A DNA stretch of 64,000 nt, taken from NCBI GenBank assembly GCA_903892565.1, contig CAITIX010000318.1, positions 18,935 through 82,934 on the forward strand, given 5' to 3'. The position numbers and the translations under genes were made by a program. Under the pieces are notes generated by a model. The model was given only the letters and a program-made list of their open reading frames with translations, did no database searches and had not been told where the DNA came from. Source of the stretch: an uncultured Acidobacteriia bacterium (GTDB taxonomy: Bacteria; Acidobacteriota; Terriglobia; Bryobacterales; Bryobacteraceae). Of this stretch, positions 46,568 through 57,006 are shown one piece after another (within the stretch, counting starts at the first letter, position 1; each line of letters begins with the position of its first letter).

Positions 46568-47917
46568 ATGAAAACCTTTTCCGAGCTTCCCCTGTCCCGT
46601 GTCTTACAGACCAACCTGACCAATAATGCGTTCGTAATTCCGACGCCTGTTCAGGCCCAATCCATCCCCCAACAACTCAACGGCCAAGATCTTGTCATCA
46701 CTGCGCAAACCGGCACCGGAAAAACGCTGGCATTTGTGCTCCCTCTGCTTGAAAAACTTTTGAAAAATCCTCCGGTGTCGGGATCCGGCCCAGCCGCTTT
46801 GATCCTGAGCCCCACGCGCGAGCTCGCGATTCAGATTAGCGAATGCTTCGCGAAGCTGGCCGTTGGCACAGGCATCCGTGCAGCGGTTGTCGTGGGCGGC
46901 ATGAACGAGAACGCGCAGCTCAACTCCATTCGCAAGGGCGCACAAGTGATCGTCGCCACGCCCGGACGGCTCAACGATTTTCTGGATCGGAAGGTCGTGA
47001 AGTTGAGCGGCACGCACCATTTAGTATTTGACGAAGCCGACCGCATGCTCGACATGGGTTTTCTGCCCACCATCAAGCGGATTCTGGGCGAACTGCCTGC
47101 GGGCCGCCAAACCGTGTTCTGCTCGGCGACCATCGAAACGTCCGTCGCGCACCTGATTCATAAACATCTGAAGAACCCGGTCCGCGTGGCGATTGGCTCC
47201 ACGACGAAGCCGGCCGAACACATCGAGCTTCACGTTTACGAAGTGGATCAGGACCGCAAACTCGGCTTGCTCGAAAAAATGTTGCGGGACGCCGAGGGAT
47301 CTTTCCTCGTGTTCGCGCGCACCAAGCACGGCGCCGATCGCCTGGCGAAGAAACTCGCGCGCAGCGGATCGAAGGCCATCGCGATTCACGGAAATCGAAC
47401 GCAATCGCAGCGCAACCAAGCGCTCAAGGGATTCCAGGACGGCAACTATCGCGTGCTGGTCGCGACAGACGTTGCGGCACGCGGCGTTCACGTCGAGGGC
47501 ATCGCTCACGTCGTCAACTACGATCTTCCGCAGGTCCCCGAGGATTTCATCCATCGCGTGGGTCGCACGGGACGCGCAGGACAACGCGGAACGGCGTCCA
47601 CGTTTAGTACGCGTGAGGAACGCAACGAGATTCGCAAGATCGAGAAGCTACTGGATCTTCGCTTGACGCAGCAACCGGTGCCTGCGGGCCTGGAACGCGA
47701 GTCGAAATCCGCCAACGCCGCTCTTCCTCCGATGCACGCTTCGCGCGAACCGCGCGGCCGCCACGAACAAGGCTTCGGCAGCAAATCTTCCGGCCCCAAG
47801 GGCTTCGGAACGAAAAGCTCGGGGGCCAAGAGCGGTCCGCCGAAACGTTTCGGAAGCAAGAGTTTTGGTCCGAAAGGCAGCGGCCCCAGGACGGCTGGCC
47901 GCCGCCGCGCCAATTAG
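46568..47917 (+). CDS. DEAD-box RNA helicase, RhlE-like
   Basis: TPVQAQSIPQQLNGQDLVITAQTGTGKTLAF, DEADRMLDMGF, SAT, HRVGRTGRAGQRG; Lys/Gly/Ser-rich repetitive tail. Confidence 0.95.
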   Translation: MKTFSELPLSRVLQTNLTNNAFVIPTPVQAQSIPQQLNGQDLVITAQTGTGKTLAFVLPLLEKLLKNPPVSGSGPAALILSPTRELAIQISECFAKLAVGTGIRAAVVVGGMNENAQLNSIRKGAQVIVATPGRLNDFLDRKVVKLSGTHHLVFDEADRMLDMGFLPTIKRILGELPAGRQTVFCSATIETSVAHLIHKHLKNPVRVAIGSTTKPAEHIELHVYEVDQDRKLGLLEKMLRDAEGSFLVFARTKHGADRLAKKLARSGSKAIAIHGNRTQSQRNQALKGFQDGNYRVLVATDVAARGVHVEGIAHVVNYDLPQVPEDFIHRVGRTGRAGQRGTASTFSTREERNEIRKIEKLLDLRLTQQPVPAGLERESKSANAALPPMHASREPRGRHEQGFGSKSSGPKGFGTKSSGAKSGPPKRFGSKSFGPKGSGPRTAGRRRAN

Positions 47918-48100
47918 TTCTCCGAGTAAAAAACTTTTTTCAAGTAGTCTTCCCCGTGTCCGGGTGCTTGCGCCCGGATGCGACGGACCGGATCCGAAAC
48001 GAAAGACTTGCTTGCATCCAGCATCATCGAATTGTAATCTTATCGTCACGGCTATGTAATTCTTTTTGGTGCGGCTGCCGAAAAGAAAACCGGAGGACGC

Positions 48101-48700
48101 ATGAGAAGCGCAATTTCGTGGCTCCCTTTCATCCAGCGATCACTCGTTGCGGTAGCTGTCAGTGCAATTTTTGTGACGCCGCCGCTCTGGGCGCAGTTGT
48201 CTGCGTCCACGAATCGCACCGGCTCGATTGCTGACGATTTGCATGCCGAGGCCCTGGCCAGTCAGCGGGACGGTCAGCCGGCCAGAACTCGCCATCCGCA
48301 GGGGCTGGTTTCTTCTGACACTCTCCGTCATCCGGTGAGCGATCGGGTCCGCAAGCTGTTGCGCCGCGCGCTCGATGCGATGAATATAGGCAAGCACGAA
48401 GAGGCCATTGGGCAGCTCCAGGAAACGTTGTCGAGATATCCCAATTCCGCCCCGTATGTTCATAGTTTCCTGGGCGTAGAGTACATCAAGACTCGCCACT
48501 TCCATGAAGCGGCGAACTCATTTGAACAGGCCGCGGTGTATTTTCCGCACGACGCGACCACGCACTACAACTTCGGCGTATCGCTCGTATTGGTCGGGGA
48601 TCTCGACCGCGCGGAGCAGGAAGCACGCCGCGCGCTAGAGCTCGATCCGAAGATTCAGCCCGCGCAAGAGCTGCTACATATCTTGCACCAATCCCAGTAG
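48101..48700 (+). CDS. Secreted TPR-repeat protein
   Basis: HEEAIGQLQETLSRYPNSAPYVHSFLGVEYIKTRHFHEAANSFEQAAVYFPHDATTHYNFGVSLVLVGDLDRAEQEARRALELDPK. Confidence 0.85.
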   Translation: MRSAISWLPFIQRSLVAVAVSAIFVTPPLWAQLSASTNRTGSIADDLHAEALASQRDGQPARTRHPQGLVSSDTLRHPVSDRVRKLLRRALDAMNIGKHEEAIGQLQETLSRYPNSAPYVHSFLGVEYIKTRHFHEAANSFEQAAVYFPHDATTHYNFGVSLVLVGDLDRAEQEARRALELDPKIQPAQELLHILHQSQ

Positions 48701-48804
48701 CGCCCGCGACGCAGGGCTTGGTCGAGGCCTGATATTGCCTCCGTTGTTATGGGATTGCAGAGATTCTCGGCTTACCTCAGCGCCTAGCGATCCCTCAGCT
48801 TGAC

Positions 48805-49902
48805 ATGAGCCTGCCGGTTGGAAATAATCGGCAGGCCATGGATATTTCAAAGGACACATCGAAACTTATGTCGCCCACCCGCCGCGATTTGCTGGCGGGA
48901 TTGGCTGCGCTCGGCGCGGGTGCGGCGCTCTCTCGCGGACGCCTGACGGCGCAAACACCGGGAGGAACAACGCGGCGCATCGATGTCCACCATCACTTTG
49001 CGAACCCCGAGCTCATCAAGCTCATGGCCGATAAGAAAACGGCCGGCTGGAACACGTGGACGCCTTACTCCCCGGCCAAGGCCGTCGAGGACATGGACAA
49101 GGGCGGGGTGCAAGCGTCGATGCTTTCGATCACCACTCCGGGTATTTGGTTTGGAGCCGCGGACGAAACCAAGCGTCTGGCGCGTGAGCTCAACGAATAC
49201 GGCGCTAAGATATGCCGCGATTATCCAGGACGCTTCGGCTTGTTCGCCGTGCTCCCTTTGCCGAACGCGACCAACGCGCTGAAGGAAATCGAATACGCGT
49301 TTGACGTGCTGAAGGCCGATGGCGTGGGCTTGCTTAGCAGCTATGCCGATAAGTGGCACGGCGACGCGGCCTTTGCGGAAGTCTTTCGCGAGCTGAATCG
49401 CCGCAGGGCGATCGTCTACACGCACGCGCAGGTGGCCGATTGCTGCCAAAGCCTGGTCACGGGTATCAGCGATACGACGATCGAATACAACACAGACACG
49501 GCGCGGACCATCATCAGCTTGATCGACAGCGGCCGCGCGGCGGAAACTCCCGACATCAAATACATCTGGTCGCATGCCGGCGGAACGATCCTGGCGCTGC
49601 CGGGACGTTTTCTGGGCCAGCAGGCCACGCGCGCGAATCTCGCTAAACAGGCCGATCCGAAATCAAAGCTTGGACAATTGCGCCGCTTCTACTACGATAC
49701 GGCGGGGGCGACGAATCCGATCCAAATGACGGCATTGAAAACGCTGGTGGGCACCTCGCAGATCATGTTCGGCACGGATTTCCCCTTTGGGCGGAGCGCC
49801 AACATCGCCGCCGGCCTGGAGGAATCCGGCACGCTGAATGAGGCTGAGATGAAGGCAGTGAATCGCGAGAACGCGGTGAAGATCCTGCCCAAGTGGGCGT
49901 AG
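48805..49902 (+). CDS. Tat-exported amidohydrolase (ACMSD-like)
   Basis: SPTRRDLLAGLAALGAGAAL Tat signal; RIDVHHHF metal motif; IWSHAGGTI; MFGTDFPFG. Confidence 0.88.
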   Translation: MSLPVGNNRQAMDISKDTSKLMSPTRRDLLAGLAALGAGAALSRGRLTAQTPGGTTRRIDVHHHFANPELIKLMADKKTAGWNTWTPYSPAKAVEDMDKGGVQASMLSITTPGIWFGAADETKRLARELNEYGAKICRDYPGRFGLFAVLPLPNATNALKEIEYAFDVLKADGVGLLSSYADKWHGDAAFAEVFRELNRRRAIVYTHAQVADCCQSLVTGISDTTIEYNTDTARTIISLIDSGRAAETPDIKYIWSHAGGTILALPGRFLGQQATRANLAKQADPKSKLGQLRRFYYDTAGATNPIQMTALKTLVGTSQIMFGTDFPFGRSANIAAGLEESGTLNEAEMKAVNRENAVKILPKWA

Positions 49903-49935
49903 GGATCAGGATCGCTAACGGCTCGTCCGAGCAAT

Positions 49936-50022
49936 GGTAGAACCCCGCGCGTAAGTGCGGGGATACATTTGCGGGTGCGTAAATCATAGATGTATCCCCG
50001 GGCTCATGCCCGGGGTTCTACC
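49936..50022. repeat. Inverted pair of REP-like hairpins between convergent genes
   Basis: 33-nt arms GGTAGAACCCCGCGCGTAAGTGCGGGGATACAT (49936-49968) and reverse complement of 49990-50022 match at 28/33 positions; each arm is also a hairpin. Confidence 0.85.
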
Positions 50023-50105
50023 CACAGATGGACAGCGTTAAAAGCAAAGGGCACGTCCCGCGATCGCGAGAGCGTGCCCGATTCTTCAACGTAAGAACTG
50101 ACGGG

Positions 50106-51014
50106 CTACTTGCCCGCTTTGATTTCCTGATACACCTGACCGATAAAGCGGTCACGCGTCATTCCGACTTCCAGAACCTTGGCATCCAGATCGGCCGTGG
50201 GCTTCGCGGCGATCACTTCGTCCTGGCTCTTGCCTTCGGAGATCAGCTTCATCACGCGATTTTTCACCGTCAGCAAAATATCGCGATGCGCGATCACGGC
50301 ATCGCGGCCTACGGTGGCGCCGTGGCCCGGGATGATCTTCGTGTTCGGACCCGCCAGGCCAATCACCATTGCGAGTCCATCGAGCATGCCGTTCATGTTG
50401 CCGCCGTTGCCGCGGTCGATGTTCGGATACTGCACGGAGCGGTAAAAATCGCCCGTCATGATTACGTCGTTGTTGGGGAACACCACCAGCGTGTCGCCAT
50501 CGGTGTGCGCGGCCTTGACCGGCAGCAGGCGGATGTCTTCGCCGTTCATGTGCATGGTCACCGGAGCATCATAGGTGATCATCGGCAGGCCCACGGAGGG
50601 CATCGCGGGAGTCGGTTGGCCGTTGGCGCCTGGATTCGGATAGGCCAAACGATAGCGCAGGTTTTCGCGCGCCAGAATCGTCACGCCCATTTTGCCGAAG
50701 TTTTCGTCGCCACCGGTGTGATCGCCATGCACGTGCGTGTTGACCATGAAGCGGATCGGCTTATCGCTGATCTTCTTGATCGCAGCGGCGAGCTTGTCGC
50801 TCAAGGGAGCGAACTGGCTATCCACCATGAACACGCCGTCGGGGCCCACCAGGACGCCGACCATCCCGCCCGAGCCTTCGAGCGTGTAGAAATTGTTCGT
50901 GACCTTCGTGGTTTTGATCTCCACCTTGCTGAGATCGCCCTGTGCGCTTGCCGTGAGGGCTGCCATCGCCATCGCTGCGGCTAAAAACGTCGTTCGAATT
51001 GCCAGTTTTGCCAT
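50106..51014 (-). CDS. MBL-fold metallo-hydrolase, secreted
   Basis: NTHVHGDHTGG, AAHTDGDTLVVF, IPGHGATVG; signal peptide. Confidence 0.92.
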   Translation of the reverse strand: MAKLAIRTTFLAAAMAMAALTASAQGDLSKVEIKTTKVTNNFYTLEGSGGMVGVLVGPDGVFMVDSQFAPLSDKLAAAIKKISDKPIRFMVNTHVHGDHTGGDENFGKMGVTILARENLRYRLAYPNPGANGQPTPAMPSVGLPMITYDAPVTMHMNGEDIRLLPVKAAHTDGDTLVVFPNNDVIMTGDFYRSVQYPNIDRGNGGNMNGMLDGLAMVIGLAGPNTKIIPGHGATVGRDAVIAHRDILLTVKNRVMKLISEGKSQDEVIAAKPTADLDAKVLEVGMTRDRFIGQVYQEIKAGK

Positions 51015-51168
51015 ATTCGTAGTTGCTCCTTGTAAGGAATGATCGCCCTTCAGAATAACAGACGCATGAATGTCGAAAGCCCCGCTGGTCCACGTCCCGC
51101 AGTTCGCGTATCATTACGAGAGCTAGATCTCCGGAACGAAAGCTCTATTTCCAGAGGAACAACTGCTT

Positions 51169-52707
51169 ATGATGAAACGTCGTTCGATTGCCGCTGCCCT
51201 GTTCGCGCTCGCCGCTGTCTTTATTTACGAGCAGCCCGCGATGGCCGCCACCTGTGAGAGCCTCGCGTCTCTCACCTTGCCGAATACGAAAATTACTTCC
51301 GCTCAGACCGTCAGCGGCGGATCCTTCACCGCGCCCGGCACGACGAACCCGATGGGCAATCTGCCGGCCTTCTGCCGCGTCATGGCGACGCTCACGCCTT
51401 CGAGCGATTCCGATATTCGCATGGAGCTGTGGCTCCCCATGGAAGGCTGGAATCAAAAGTTTCAAGGCGTCGGCAATGGAGGCTGGGCGGGCAGCATCAC
51501 TTACGGAGCGCTTGCGACGGCGTTGCGGCGCGGCTATGCGACGGCATCGACGGACACGGGCCATCAGGCTCCTGTGACCAGCGCGGAATGGGCGCTGGGG
51601 CATCCGGAAAAGGTGGTGGACTACGCGTGGCGCAGCGAGCACGAAATGACCGTGCAATCGAAAGCCATCCTCAAAGCGTTTTACGGCATGGCGCAGAAAT
51701 ATTCCTATTGGACCGGATGCTCCGGCGGAGGCAAGCAGGGCTTGGCCGAAGCGCAGCGCTTCCCGGACGATTACGACGGCATCGTTTCCGGTGCGTCCGC
51801 CTACGATCTGGTTCCGCTGCACGCCGCCTGGATCCGCCTGGCGCAGGTCGCACACAAGACCGAAGCCAGCTACATTCCGCCGGAGAAATATTCGTTGATC
51901 CACAACGCCGTGCTCGAAGCGTGCGATGCCGCGGACGGCGCGAAAGACGGGCTGCTGGAGAATCCTCTGAAGTGCAAGTTCGATCCCAAGGTGCTGGCTT
52001 GTAAGGGAGCCGATGGTCCCAACTGCCTGACTGGTCCGCAGGTGGACGCGGCGATCGCCATCTGGTCTCCCACGAAGAATTCGAAAACGCAGAAGGTGAT
52101 CATGCCGCCGCTGCTCGCGGGCAGTGAGAACGCCTGGGGCACGCTGGCCGGGCCGCTGACGGATAACCAGCCCGCGAGCCGCGAAAGCTCGGTCGCGATC
52201 AATACCTACAAATACTGGATCTTCAAAGACGCCAAGTGGGATTACAAGTCGCTCAACTACGATAAAGACCTCGCGTTTGCGTACAAGGCCGACAACGGAT
52301 TGAATGCGACGAACGATCCCAACCTGAAGCCGTTCTTCGCGCGCAAGGGCAAGCTGCTCATGTATCACGGCTGGGCGGATCAGATCGTGCCTCCGCAGCA
52401 CAGCATTGAATACGTGGCAGCGGTGCAGAAGAAGACGGGCGCGGCGGCGGCCGATTCGCTGCGCTTGTTCATGGTCCCCGGCATGGAGCATTGCGGCGGC
52501 GGCGTGGGTCCCAACCAGTTCGATTACGTCACGGCGATGGAGCAGTGGGTGGAGCAGGGTAAAGCTCCCACGGAAATGATCGCGACGCATATGACCGCGG
52601 GCAAGGCCGACCGCACGCGTCCGCTGTGCGCGTATCCGCAGCAGGCGAAGTACAAGGGCTCGGGGAGCATCGACGAGGCGGCAAACTTTAGCTGCGTGGC
52701 GCAATAG
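51169..52707 (+). CDS. Tannase/feruloyl esterase-family hydrolase
   Basis: YWTGCSGGGKQGLAEAQRFPDDYDGIVSGASAYD; MYHGWADQIVPPQHSIEY; signal peptide. Confidence 0.93.
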   Translation: MMKRRSIAAALFALAAVFIYEQPAMAATCESLASLTLPNTKITSAQTVSGGSFTAPGTTNPMGNLPAFCRVMATLTPSSDSDIRMELWLPMEGWNQKFQGVGNGGWAGSITYGALATALRRGYATASTDTGHQAPVTSAEWALGHPEKVVDYAWRSEHEMTVQSKAILKAFYGMAQKYSYWTGCSGGGKQGLAEAQRFPDDYDGIVSGASAYDLVPLHAAWIRLAQVAHKTEASYIPPEKYSLIHNAVLEACDAADGAKDGLLENPLKCKFDPKVLACKGADGPNCLTGPQVDAAIAIWSPTKNSKTQKVIMPPLLAGSENAWGTLAGPLTDNQPASRESSVAINTYKYWIFKDAKWDYKSLNYDKDLAFAYKADNGLNATNDPNLKPFFARKGKLLMYHGWADQIVPPQHSIEYVAAVQKKTGAAAADSLRLFMVPGMEHCGGGVGPNQFDYVTAMEQWVEQGKAPTEMIATHMTAGKADRTRPLCAYPQQAKYKGSGSIDEAANFSCVAQ

Positions 52708-52737
52708 TCGGCGCGCTGTTAGCGGAGGAATATTGAT

Positions 52738-53412
52738 ATGCCCGATGTCGATTGGGAATTTCACGATACTGGTCGGGTTCTCGCCGCGTCGCTGAAATGT
52801 TGCGGCGAGCCTAGATTGGAGAGCGGAAAACGAGGGTGGTACCAAGTCTCCGAACATATCCCCTGGCGTTTCAATTGGCAGCTTCAGGTTCGGTCTCTGA
52901 TCGCGGAACCAAAGGCGGACTACGGGCTAGCGATGTCGCCGAAAGGGCAGCGCAAGATAACATTCGACGATGGACTTGGTTGGATCGATATCGACGGTGA
53001 GAGCTTGGCACTAAGCTTCCGGATCCCTGACTGTCTTGACCCGCCGAAGAAGAAGTCATTTATCTGGCAAGGGGGTATCTACTTAGCAGAGACGGCGTTC
53101 CACAGCCAAATCAAGCTCGTAATAGTTAACCCCAAGGATGGAAGCGATTTGAGGCGTTTCGAGGCCACATCTACTCGTACCGGCGGTGTCGCTTTCGTGT
53201 CGCCCGACGGACGCGACCTAGGCCAAATACGGGATTCAGAAGTACGCGGGCGAAGCGAGCGGATTCGTGCAAGAGTACGCGAGAAGAGACCGGAATACCT
53301 GGAGGGCACTCCAGACTCGAAAGGGCGAACCCGCATTAATCAAAGATCGTTTTTTGATACATTGGCGGAAGCTGCGAAGTTTGTCGACTCCCGCCCGGCC
53401 GACGGCGAGTGA
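52738..53412 (+). CDS. Hypothetical protein, no recognised family
   Basis: 224-aa ORF starting 31 bp after the tannase stop; no motif recognised. Confidence 0.5.
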   Translation: MPDVDWEFHDTGRVLAASLKCCGEPRLESGKRGWYQVSEHIPWRFNWQLQVRSLIAEPKADYGLAMSPKGQRKITFDDGLGWIDIDGESLALSFRIPDCLDPPKKKSFIWQGGIYLAETAFHSQIKLVIVNPKDGSDLRRFEATSTRTGGVAFVSPDGRDLGQIRDSEVRGRSERIRARVREKRPEYLEGTPDSKGRTRINQRSFFDTLAEAAKFVDSRPADGE

Positions 53413-53522
53413 TTGTGCAAACAGTTAGTGTAAGTTCCTAATTCCCGTCCAATCCTAGCCAAGCCTTTTAGAATTTTACAATCCGCTTCTGAATCTTCTC
53501 CCTCGGCTCTCCTCGTGTCACA

Positions 53523-54788
53523 ATGATGGCCATGAGCAGCCAAGGCGCTTTCCTCCACACACCCGAGTTTGAACACAACCTAAACAATTTGGCCGCGGTC
53601 GCCATCGGTGCTGGCCTGGGACTTGCGCCCGGACAGGAGCTCGTGATGACCGCCACGCTCGATGCGTTGTCGCTGGTGCGGCGCATCACGGAGCAGGCGT
53701 ACAAAGTGGGCGCGTCCTTGGTGACGACGCTGTTCACGGACGAAGCATCCACGCTGCTGCGCTATCGCCACGGCACGGAGGCCACGTTCGACGCGGCTTC
53801 AGGATGGCTGTACGAAGGCATGGCGCAAGCCTACAAGAACGGTGCCGCGCGGCTCGCGATCACCGGTAACGATCCATCGCTGCTGTCGAAGGAAGACCCG
53901 GCCAAGGTGAGCCGCGTGAATCGTGCGACGTCGAAAGCGTATCGCCCAGCGCTCGAGTTGATCACGCGCCACGACATCAACTGGACCATCGTCGCTTGCG
54001 CCACGCCTGCTTGGGCCAAGGCGATGTTCCCGGATCTGGCGGCGGATGACGCGCTCGCGAAGTTGTGGCAGGGGATCTTCGCGGCCTCGCGCACGAATGT
54101 GGCGGATCCCGTGGCCGCGTGGAAGGAGCACGACGCCAAGCTCCACGCGCGCGCCGAGTGGTTGAACAACAAGCGCTATTACGCCCTGCATTTCAAGGGG
54201 CCGGGCACGGATCTGCGCGTCGGCATGGCGGACGATCATCTGTGGCTCGGCGGAGGCACCACGGCGCACAACGGGTTGTACTGCATCCCCAACATGCCTA
54301 CGGAAGAGGTCTTCAGCACGCCGCACAAGGATCGCGTGGATGGTACCGTCACCAGCACCAAGCCTTTGTCGCACATGGGCACGCTGATCGAAGGGATTTG
54401 CGTGCGCTTCGAAGGCGGGCGCATTGTAGATGCGAAGGCCACGCGCGGAGGCGAAGTGCTGCAGAAGATGATCGAGACGGATGAAGGAGCTCGCCGGTTG
54501 GGTGAAGTCGCGCTGGTGCCGCATTCGTCGCCCATTGCTTCGAGCGGACTGCTGTTCCTGAATACGTTGTTCGATGAGAACGCCGCGTGCCACATCGCTC
54601 TGGGCCAGGCCTACAGCACGTGCGTGAAGGACGGCAACAGTCTGACGCCCGAACAGCTCGCTGCGCGCGGAGCCAACACCAGTCTGATTCACGTGGATTG
54701 GATGATCGGCTCGAACAAGATCGACGTCGACGGGATCAGTGCGTCGGGTGCGAGTGAGCCCGTGATGCGCGCGGGAGAGTGGGTTTAG
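53523..54788 (+). CDS. M29-family aminopeptidase
   Basis: NGLYCIPNMPTEEVFSTPHKDRVDGTVTSTKPLSHMGTLIEGICVRFEGGRIV; C-terminal DWMIGSNKIDVDGI. Confidence 0.93.
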   Translation: MMAMSSQGAFLHTPEFEHNLNNLAAVAIGAGLGLAPGQELVMTATLDALSLVRRITEQAYKVGASLVTTLFTDEASTLLRYRHGTEATFDAASGWLYEGMAQAYKNGAARLAITGNDPSLLSKEDPAKVSRVNRATSKAYRPALELITRHDINWTIVACATPAWAKAMFPDLAADDALAKLWQGIFAASRTNVADPVAAWKEHDAKLHARAEWLNNKRYYALHFKGPGTDLRVGMADDHLWLGGGTTAHNGLYCIPNMPTEEVFSTPHKDRVDGTVTSTKPLSHMGTLIEGICVRFEGGRIVDAKATRGGEVLQKMIETDEGARRLGEVALVPHSSPIASSGLLFLNTLFDENAACHIALGQAYSTCVKDGNSLTPEQLAARGANTSLIHVDWMIGSNKIDVDGISASGASEPVMRAGEWV

Positions 54789-55957
54789 CGCGGCTTCGAA
54801 GACGTCGCCGATTGCAGAATATTTTCGAGCATATCGGGGATTTCAAAGATCGCGCGATTTTCGATTTTTTCTACCGCTTGGTGATACTGCGCGAGCGATG
54901 CGATCATTTTCGCGGCCGCTTCGCGAATGCCGCCGAAATTTTTCAGCACCACGCCGACGCCCTTTTCCGTGACCCAGTCCGCGTTGTAGCGCTCCTGCGG
55001 CAAGGTCCACGCGTTGCGCTCGACGATCACCGGGAGCTTCATTGCCACGGCCTCGCTAATGCTTCCCGGACCGGGCTTGCCGATAAAGAAATCGGAAAGG
55101 TGCATGTAATACGGGACCTCTTGCGTGAAGCCTTCGATAAAATGCGGCGCTCTTGTTGGCAGGGCCTTTAGCTTGGTGGCGAGTTCGGTGTTCTTGCCGC
55201 AAATCATGATGAGCTGCGTGTCTTGCAGTTCGCGTGCGATGTCCAGCATCACGTTCGATCCTTGGCCGCCGAACAACACGAGCCCGGTGGGTTTTGTCGG
55301 ATCGAGCCCGAGCTTTATGCGCTGCGCCGCGCGATCCACGTTAACGGGATCGTAAAAGCGCGGACGCAGAATCATTCCCGACGTTTTCAAGATGCGTTCC
55401 GCGGGATGCCCCAGCGCACGCGCCTGCGCGACGGCGTGCTCGGTACCGCAGATGAAGTATTGGTCCTGGTTGGGCTCAATCCAGAAATGCGGGGGAAAAT
55501 CCGCCATATCGGTTAGAATGGTGGTGTAGGGCACTTGCGGTAAAGCCGCGCGGAGGCTTTCATACATCGCGCGATTAAAGTTCGGCACCACCGAGACGAC
55601 CATATCCGGTCGGGTCGCCTTCCAGTGCTCCGTCAACAAGCGCACCACGGGCTTGTGATTCAGCCGAATCACCGCATGCATAAACACCAGGCCTTGCGCC
55701 GAGCCCAGCGTCCAACCCTTTGCCAGCATCAGGTTATAGACATCTTCGAGCCGAATGCCGGTGACCTTTTTGAAGACGTCGAGGGGCTCCAGAATCTCCT
55801 GGAGATTTACCAAACGGACGTCCCAGTCGCGCGCCTGCGATTCGGCCACGGCCTTGAGCGCCGTCGCTGCGGCGCGATGACCGCCGCCGGCGTCGAAGAA
55901 GATGAAGTCGATTTTGGGTTTTGTCACATTTGTGGGCCGAAACAAAGTCGTCACCAA
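54785..55957 (-). CDS. MGDG synthase/MurG-like glycosyltransferase (GT28-like)
   Basis: IDFIFFDAGGGHRAAATAL; FIGKPGPGSISEAVAMKLPVIVERNAWTLPQE. Confidence 0.88.
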   Translation of the reverse strand: MVTTLFRPTNVTKPKIDFIFFDAGGGHRAAATALKAVAESQARDWDVRLVNLQEILEPLDVFKKVTGIRLEDVYNLMLAKGWTLGSAQGLVFMHAVIRLNHKPVVRLLTEHWKATRPDMVVSVVPNFNRAMYESLRAALPQVPYTTILTDMADFPPHFWIEPNQDQYFICGTEHAVAQARALGHPAERILKTSGMILRPRFYDPVNVDRAAQRIKLGLDPTKPTGLVLFGGQGSNVMLDIARELQDTQLIMICGKNTELATKLKALPTRAPHFIEGFTQEVPYYMHLSDFFIGKPGPGSISEAVAMKLPVIVERNAWTLPQERYNADWVTEKGVGVVLKNFGGIREAAAKMIASLAQYHQAVEKIENRAIFEIPDMLENILQSATSSKPR

Positions 55958-56009
55958 TGTTTTATACCAGTGTCACTACGGTGTCATGCAAGGGCCTTAA
56001 AAAGATAAC

Positions 56010-56549
56010 ATGGCGGCACCGGTTTTACATCTCCAGGAATGGATCGTCACACGCGACCACCGCGTGATGCGCCGCGTGAACCGCTGGACGCCTCCTCGCT
56101 GGCTGCGCCTGTGGATGATGGCGGCTACTCGTGGCGGCGACGGATGGCTATGGTATGCCATGGCAATCGTCATCGCCGTCGTCGGCGGACCGGAACGTTT
56201 TCATGCGCTCGGCGCAGCGTTCATTGCCGTATCGACGGGGATCGCGCTCTTCATCCAAATGAAACGGACCTGCAAGCGCCGCCGTCCTTGCCACATTGAA
56301 CCGCATTGCTGGGCGACGCTGCTCCCGCCCGATCAATTTTCTTTCCCCTCGGGCCATACGATTACGGCTTTTGCCGTGGCCACGTCGCTGAGCATGTACT
56401 ATCCGGAAATGATTGCCGGGCTTTTCTTCTGCGCGCTGAGCGTGGCGGCTTCCCGCATCATTCTGGGGATGCACTTCCTGACGGACGTGATCGTCGGCGC
56501 TGCGATGGGCGGATTGCTGGGATACGTCGCTGCGCAGTTGATGCTGTAG
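56010..56549 (+). CDS. PAP2-family phosphatase, membrane
   Basis: KRTCKRRRP, FSFPSGHTI, SRIILGMHFLTDVIVGA. Confidence 0.92.
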   Translation: MAAPVLHLQEWIVTRDHRVMRRVNRWTPPRWLRLWMMAATRGGDGWLWYAMAIVIAVVGGPERFHALGAAFIAVSTGIALFIQMKRTCKRRRPCHIEPHCWATLLPPDQFSFPSGHTITAFAVATSLSMYYPEMIAGLFFCALSVAASRIILGMHFLTDVIVGAAMGGLLGYVAAQLML

Positions 56550-56561
56550 TAATCCTCAAGG

Positions 56562-57005
56562 TCAACGGCGTCTGAATATTCGTTTCCACCAGGACAGTTT
56601 TGGCTTTATCTCAAAACCTACGGGATCGCGATTCACCATCGGCTGTAATGCAATACGTTGGATCAGCCATTCATTCGCGGCTATCACGGACGAACCCTCT
56701 GCGCCGGATTCGACGAGGCGAAATTCGAGATGCAGATTCACCTCTCGACCAGCACAATTCGCCGGAAATCGAACGGACATGATTGATTCAGCTACAGGAA
56801 AGGCAATCAGCGGATGCCCTTCATAGTCCGCGAAGGCAATTATTCCGTCCTCTCCCACGACGGTGTGGATTACCACGACACCTTGGATACTCGCGGCTCT
56901 CGCGAGCGCCGGATATAGGAACTCACCGCCCTGCGCGACGCACGTCACCTCCGGTGCTTGCCAAAAACTCAGCAATCCGAGAAGTGCGGTTGTCGCGAAT
57001 GGCAT
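56562..57005 (-). CDS. TonB C-terminal-like domain protein
   Basis: FLYPALARAASIQGVVVIHTVVGEDG...VRFPANCAGREVNLHLEFRLV. Confidence 0.65.
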   Translation of the reverse strand: MPFATTALLGLLSFWQAPEVTCVAQGGEFLYPALARAASIQGVVVIHTVVGEDGIIAFADYEGHPLIAFPVAESIMSVRFPANCAGREVNLHLEFRLVESGAEGSSVIAANEWLIQRIALQPMVNRDPVGFEIKPKLSWWKRIFRRR

Positions 57006-57006
57006 G

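Noticed and set aside
51145-52857. 570-aa minus-strand ORF covering the whole tannase gene
   Set aside because: Long but antisense; tannase has signal peptide and catalytic motif, the shadow ORF is Arg/His-rich with no recognisable domain.
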